Positions 13,535-16,852 of a stretch of 16,852 nt of DNA are shown piece by piece. Under the pieces are notes generated by a model. It was not told the origin of the DNA, made no database searches, and worked only from the letters and a program-made list of their open reading frames with translations. The number at the start of each line of letters is the position of its first letter. Position 1 is the stretch's first letter. A program made the translations under genes and the position numbers. Source of the DNA: SIG575 sp045595725 (GTDB taxonomy: Bacteria; Bacillota; Clostridia; Oscillospirales; Acutalibacteraceae); contig JAZOAY010000091.1 in assembly GCA_045595725.1 (NCBI GenBank), positions 1-16,852 of the forward strand, in the 5' to 3' direction.

Positions 13535-14965
13535 TTAATATTCTCTGCTGAGAAGTTTTACAGCATCATCACGGCTGATTTTGTTGGCATTGCAGTCAGC
13601 CATAATCTGTACGTCTTTATCATTGAGTTTATAGAACTTCCATATAATGAGACCTATAAGGCAACCAATTGCAGGCACCATTACGTAAACAAACCAAAGC
13701 ACATCAAGCGCGTGTTCAGACTGGGTTATACCAGAAGATGAAAGTTCCTGGAAATTTTCAACTTCGACTGAAATCCAACCCGTTGATTTAAGCCCAAGAA
13801 GGAACATACCGAGCGCACCGGAAATTGCAGCTGTAAGTTTAACCATAAATGTCTGAATTGCAAAAGTAATACCATTTGCTTCAATACCTGAAGTATATTT
13901 ACCATATTCTGCACAGTCAGGTGTGAACATAAACATAAGAACACCATAAATCCCCATGGGAACTGCACGCAAAGTTGAAAGAATAATGTAAATAACGATA
14001 TTCTGTTTTCCGAAAAGCCAGATAACAACACTAAGTACACAATTAAGGATGTTGCAAAGCATCATAAGTTTTGTTTTATCAATTTTCTTCAGCATCTTCG
14101 GAACAAGAAGTGAGAAAATAAGCTGAGGCGCAACACCAATTGCACTTACAACTAGTGCAAACAATTCGTTGTTGAAAATGTAATATGAAACAAAAAGATT
14201 GAATGATGCACTTACATTGCAAGCAGAATAGAAGAAAAATCCGATGTAATATATAAGAAGATACTTATTTTTAAAAAGATATTCAAACATTTTTCTGATA
14301 GTAAAAGCTTCTTCATCAACAGAATTGAATCTTTCTTTAATGTTAAACAGAACCGGAACCATCGTTACGACAGCAAAAGCACATGTTATAATTGCAACAA
14401 CCGAATAGTTTGAATTCACTTTTTCACTTACAAGAACCGATGCAATAAGTGTAGTAACAGCTGTGCCGACACCGCCCCATATGCTCTTATATGAAAGCAT
14501 TGAATTTCTTTCATCCATGTTCTTTGTCATTGATGTAATAACACCATAAATCGGAACATCACACAAAGTATACGCAGTATCCCAACAGATATAAGCAACT
14601 GCAAACCACACTAACTTTAATGTTTCGCCACTTTCCTTAGGAATAACAAATAACAGAAGTGTTGAAATTGGTATTAAGACTGTTGAAATTTTAAGCCAAG
14701 GAAGATATTTTTTACCACTTCTGAACTTAACCGAGTCAAAAATAACACCGAAAATTGCATCATTAACAGCGTCCCATATTTTTACAAGGAGCATGATTGT
14801 ACCTGCTTTTGCAAGATTAACCCCCTGAAACATAAGATATGTAACAAGAAATGATGAAACAAGGTTGTATATCATATTCTGCCCTGCAAAATATATATAA
14901 TAACTTTTTCGCTCCTTGTTGTCGGTCTCCCACCCGGATGGTGTTACACTAAGCTGTTTTAACAT
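13535..14965 (-). CDS. GPH-family glycoside/uronide:cation symporter
   Basis: A 476-residue membrane protein with about 12 hydrophobic helices. It belongs to the glycoside-pentoside-hexuronide (GPH) branch of the MFS superfamily: the N-terminal WDAVNDAIFG (64-73) is the GPH form of the conserved D-x3-D-x3-G helix motif, followed by FDSVKFRSGKKYLPWL. This branch includes UidB/GusB, the glucuronide carrier, and MelB. Its position directly before uxaC suggests import of glucuronate or short glucuronides with Na+ or H+. The in-frame GTG at 14974 lies inside GAGGTG; the ATG at 14965, six bases after it, is the likelier start. It follows the GxGYxYP gene by 16 bp. Confidence 0.9.
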   Translation of the reverse strand: MLKQLSVTPSGWETDNKERKSYYIYFAGQNMIYNLVSSFLVTYLMFQGVNLAKAGTIMLLVKIWDAVNDAIFGVIFDSVKFRSGKKYLPWLKISTVLIPISTLLLFVIPKESGETLKLVWFAVAYICWDTAYTLCDVPIYGVITSMTKNMDERNSMLSYKSIWGGVGTAVTTLIASVLVSEKVNSNYSVVAIITCAFAVVTMVPVLFNIKERFNSVDEEAFTIRKMFEYLFKNKYLLIYYIGFFFYSACNVSASFNLFVSYYIFNNELFALVVSAIGVAPQLIFSLLVPKMLKKIDKTKLMMLCNILNCVLSVVIWLFGKQNIVIYIILSTLRAVPMGIYGVLMFMFTPDCAEYGKYTSGIEANGITFAIQTFMVKLTAAISGALGMFLLGLKSTGWISVEVENFQELSSSGITQSEHALDVLWFVYVMVPAIGCLIGLIIWKFYKLNDKDVQIMADCNANKISRDDAVKLLSREY

Positions 14966-14981
14966 ATTTTCCACCTCAAAT

Positions 14982-16631
14982 TTATTTAACGTTATCGCTA
15001 ACCATTTTCATAAGTTGATCCACAGTCACCAAAACAACATCATCGTCAAGCTGTTCAACAAAATATGCGAGATTGTCAATACTGATTGTCCACGGATGAA
15101 CATTTATAACACTATATCCTTTTGCCGAGTGAATATTAGTTTCAAAACTGTTTACCGCGGCTGCCTGTTCATCAAGCCATTCAGTGCTTACTTGTGCACC
15201 TTCTCCGCCGGGGTGCCATAACGAAAGTCTTGTACTGACGAAAGGTTTATCATTTACAAAATATATCTCGCCTTTTCCGCCTTCATATCTGTCAGGATCA
15301 AGATAAACAATACCACCTTTTATGTTATCATACCTTGCATAATACTCAAGGCTGCTAACAAGCTTGGTTTTTTCAATTTCATTTTTAGGTGTACGGTCAA
15401 GTATAGAAACATATTCAAGATCACACGATAACATACCTAAGGCAGTCAGGTCTGTAAAACCAACCAAAGCCTTTTTGAGATACTCGGAGGGGTGTATGTA
15501 TCCGGCACCGGATACCCCTGCAATAAAGTAATTATTTTCTGTAGCATCATTATAAATTGTTTCAACTGTTACAGGAGATAATTGACTGAGCATGGGTGGA
15601 AAAGTCCATGTCATCGGAAAATCATTTTCAAGTTTAAGTTTTTGATAGTACTCATGAAAGCCATTTTGTATCCATTGGGCATTGTCACCATCGCTGAATA
15701 CAATTGAACAATAATGTTTCCCTTCCTGAGGAGTTATATTTTTTTCCTTATTAACCTGCTTTGGAATTTCACGTTCAAAAGAAACAAGGTAACTGTTATT
15801 ATAGCAATGGTCTGAAGGAATAATCATATTACCTTTTTTTGAAGCAGCTGTGACAAATGCCACTTCGTATTTCACCCAACCGAGAACAGGAGTGTTATCA
15901 CCTGCATAATCCATAACCATATTTCTGAACCATGCTCCGTCACGATCATCATCGATATAAAACGTAAAAAATCCTTGCTGAATTGCGAGGTCTCTTAATG
16001 CTTTCATTTCATATCTTTCGTGAACCAAAACTCTATAATTGAATTTTTCTTTATACTTGTTAAAAAAATTCAATTGGAATAATATATTATAGTTATCGTC
16101 TGAAAAATCTTCTTTCTTCGTCAGTTCTGCAGAAATCGCTATACTTTCAAGACTTTCAGGTACTGCAAGCCATCCGTAAATAGCAGAAAGGTTTGTTGCC
16201 ATGTTCAGACCTTCTGCACCGGGACTTTCCTTGTACAATACATAGCCATGATCTTTAATATGGTTTTTAAAGTGTTCAAGTAACGATGGCAAAGTCCAAT
16301 CATTGCCATTATCATCTGTGTAAATTATTTTCACACCTGATTCTTCTATTTTTTTAAGATAAGTTGAATCTATGCTATTTGTTTTAATAAAAATACAAGG
16401 GTTAGTTTTTGCAACAATGCCCTGAAGACAAACTGCCATATGCATTTTGTCAGTTGAGTCAAGAACTCTCGCATCAATAACATACAATTCTTCAGACAAT
16501 TCATATTTTTCAAAAATACCAGGTATATCATTTAGTTCGTCAACAGTTTTTGCCTGTGGAATTTCCGGGGTAAAAACTGCCATAATTGACAAAATAACAG
16601 AGATAAAAAAAGTAGTTATTTTTTTAGCCAC
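14982..16631 (-). CDS. Secreted GxGYxYP-family protein, putative glycoside hydrolase
   Basis: A 549-residue protein with an N-terminal signal peptide: Lys3-Lys4, a hydrophobic core (about 5-20) and a likely cleavage after IPQA near residue 27. There is no lipobox. The rest looks like a GxGYxYP N-terminal domain (about 40-290) and C-terminal domain. The C-terminal domain contains IVFSDGDNAQWIQNGF (310-325), FPPMLSQLSP (344-353) and the name-giving motif in the form GAGYIHP (375-381), with His where Tyr is usual. The family is described as a putative glycoside hydrolase and lacks a firmly assigned activity to my knowledge. As the first gene of a uronate operon it may release glucuronate or glucuronides outside the cell. 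The GTG start has a modest GGGTG site; an ATG two bases upstream in another frame is noted separately. Confidence 0.85.
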   Translation of the reverse strand: MAKKITTFFISVILSIMAVFTPEIPQAKTVDELNDIPGIFEKYELSEELYVIDARVLDSTDKMHMAVCLQGIVAKTNPCIFIKTNSIDSTYLKKIEESGVKIIYTDDNGNDWTLPSLLEHFKNHIKDHGYVLYKESPGAEGLNMATNLSAIYGWLAVPESLESIAISAELTKKEDFSDDNYNILFQLNFFNKYKEKFNYRVLVHERYEMKALRDLAIQQGFFTFYIDDDRDGAWFRNMVMDYAGDNTPVLGWVKYEVAFVTAASKKGNMIIPSDHCYNNSYLVSFEREIPKQVNKEKNITPQEGKHYCSIVFSDGDNAQWIQNGFHEYYQKLKLENDFPMTWTFPPMLSQLSPVTVETIYNDATENNYFIAGVSGAGYIHPSEYLKKALVGFTDLTALGMLSCDLEYVSILDRTPKNEIEKTKLVSSLEYYARYDNIKGGIVYLDPDRYEGGKGEIYFVNDKPFVSTRLSLWHPGGEGAQVSTEWLDEQAAAVNSFETNIHSAKGYSVINVHPWTISIDNLAYFVEQLDDDVVLVTVDQLMKMVSDNVK

Positions 16632-16658
16632 ATAATCACACCCATATCAGTATTCATG

Positions 16659-16714
16659 TTTATTATAATACAATAATTACGTTAAATCAATAAAAATATT
16701 TATTATATTACAAT
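16659..16714. repeat. Two 16-bp direct repeats spanning the operon promoter
   Basis: TTTATTATAATACAAT (16659-16674) and TTTATTATATTACAAT (16699-16714) match at 15 of 16 positions and lie exactly 40 bp apart. The first covers the -10 box and the second lies upstream of the -35 box. They could be binding sites for one regulator on the same DNA face. The sequence is very AT-rich, so chance or local duplication is possible. Confidence 0.4.
16662..16690 (-). promoter_or_regulatory. Promoter of the seven-gene uronate operon
   Basis: Minus-strand TTGATT (16685-16690), a 17-nt spacer and a perfect TATAAT (16662-16667). Start near 16655, leaving a leader of about 24 nt. The following gaps between genes are all short (under 25 bp), and I see no terminator before 8390, so the transcript should be about 8.3 kb. 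No clear CcpA (cre) or GntR-type operator is visible. Confidence 0.78.
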
Positions 16715-16738
16715 TCTTTTTGCATATATAAACAGGTC

Positions 16739-16769
16739 AAAGAAGTATCCCGTAAGGGATGCTTCTTTT
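16739..16769 (+). terminator. GNRA-capped hairpin followed by T-rich tract
   Basis: AAAGAAGTATCCC (16739-16751) pairs with GGGATGCTTCTTT (16756-16768) around GTAA. The one imperfect pair is G-U in plus-strand RNA but A-C in minus-strand RNA, which favours the plus strand. A short T tract (TTCTTTTGG) follows. No plus-strand gene precedes it, so it is either the end of an undetected small RNA or part of the structured repeat to its right. Confidence 0.5.
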
Positions 16770-16799
16770 GGTTATAGTTTGTTGTGTGAGGTTCGAAAA

Positions 16800-16848
16800 G
16801 GGCAATTGCGAAGCAATAAAAACAGTCCGGGGGACTGTTTCGGTGCCC
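16800..16848. repeat. Three-stem structured palindromic element at the window edge
   Basis: GGGCA (16800-16804) pairs with TGCCC (16844-16848) and encloses two hairpins: ATTGC-GAA-GCAAT (16805-16817) and AAACAGTCC-GGG-GGACTGTTT (16820-16840). Its GC-rich stems stand out from the AT-rich surroundings. There is no coding sequence. The design is like a REP- or MITE-type dispersed repeat, but copies elsewhere cannot be checked here, and the element may continue past the window end. Confidence 0.5.
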
Positions 16849-16852
16849 GAGT

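Noticed and set aside
16632..16738. CcpA cre site or known uronate-repressor operator upstream of the operon
   Set aside because: I looked for cre-like and GntR/LacI-like palindromes and found only AT-rich partial matches, none convincing.
1..16852. CRISPR arrays, tRNA or rRNA genes, insertion sequences, toxin-antitoxin or phage genes
   Set aside because: No regularly spaced repeats, no tRNA cloverleaf or rRNA sequence and no transposase or defence-type protein motifs were seen.

Overview
The window comes from a low-GC Firmicute, most likely a clostridial gut or rumen bacterium. The sequence is AT-rich. Promoters match the sigma-A consensus (TTGNNN-17-TATAAT). Ribosome-binding sites are strong GGAGG/AGGAG types, and hairpin-plus-T-tract terminators separate the transcription units. 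The genes are of Firmicute type: an SDR-type mannonate oxidoreductase, PcrA with a C-terminal tail domain, and ThiN. I cannot name the species. I see no tRNA, rRNA, CRISPR array, phage gene or transposase.

Left part (1-8400): housekeeping genes in short units. On the minus strand, tsaE and the window-truncated tsaB (t6A tRNA modification) are adjacent behind their own promoter. The gap before secG (764-1038) holds a minus-strand hairpin/T-tract that looks like the 3' end of a small RNA, plus a perfect inverted repeat. secG and a rodA-type SEDS gene are separate plus-strand units, each with a near-consensus promoter. The rodA terminator is shared with a convergent minus-strand unit, pcrA-capA, followed by a GT-B glycosyltransferase that has its own promoter. 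pcrA diverges from a single-gene thiN unit, and the two promoters share a palindrome.

Right part (8399-16690): one minus-strand operon of seven genes with 10-25 bp gaps, transcribed from a strong promoter at 16662-16690 and ending at a hairpin at 8365-8390. In transcription order it encodes a secreted GxGYxYP-type putative glycoside hydrolase, a GPH-family sugar symporter, glucuronate isomerase (UxaC), mannonate dehydratase (UxuA), an SDR fructuronate reductase/mannonate oxidoreductase, KDPG aldolase (KdgA) and a Gfo/Idh/MocA oxidoreductase. Together these would release or import a hexuronate and convert it through fructuronate, mannonate and 2-keto-3-deoxygluconate to pyruvate and glyceraldehyde-3-phosphate. 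KDG kinase and a dedicated regulator are absent from the window.

Right edge (16739-16852): a GNRA-capped hairpin, then a compact three-stem structured element that looks like a dispersed palindromic repeat. The most interesting points are the GxGYxYP protein leading a uronate operon, the unusual overlapping start codons of that gene, the candidate small RNA upstream of tsaE, and the structured repeat at the right edge.
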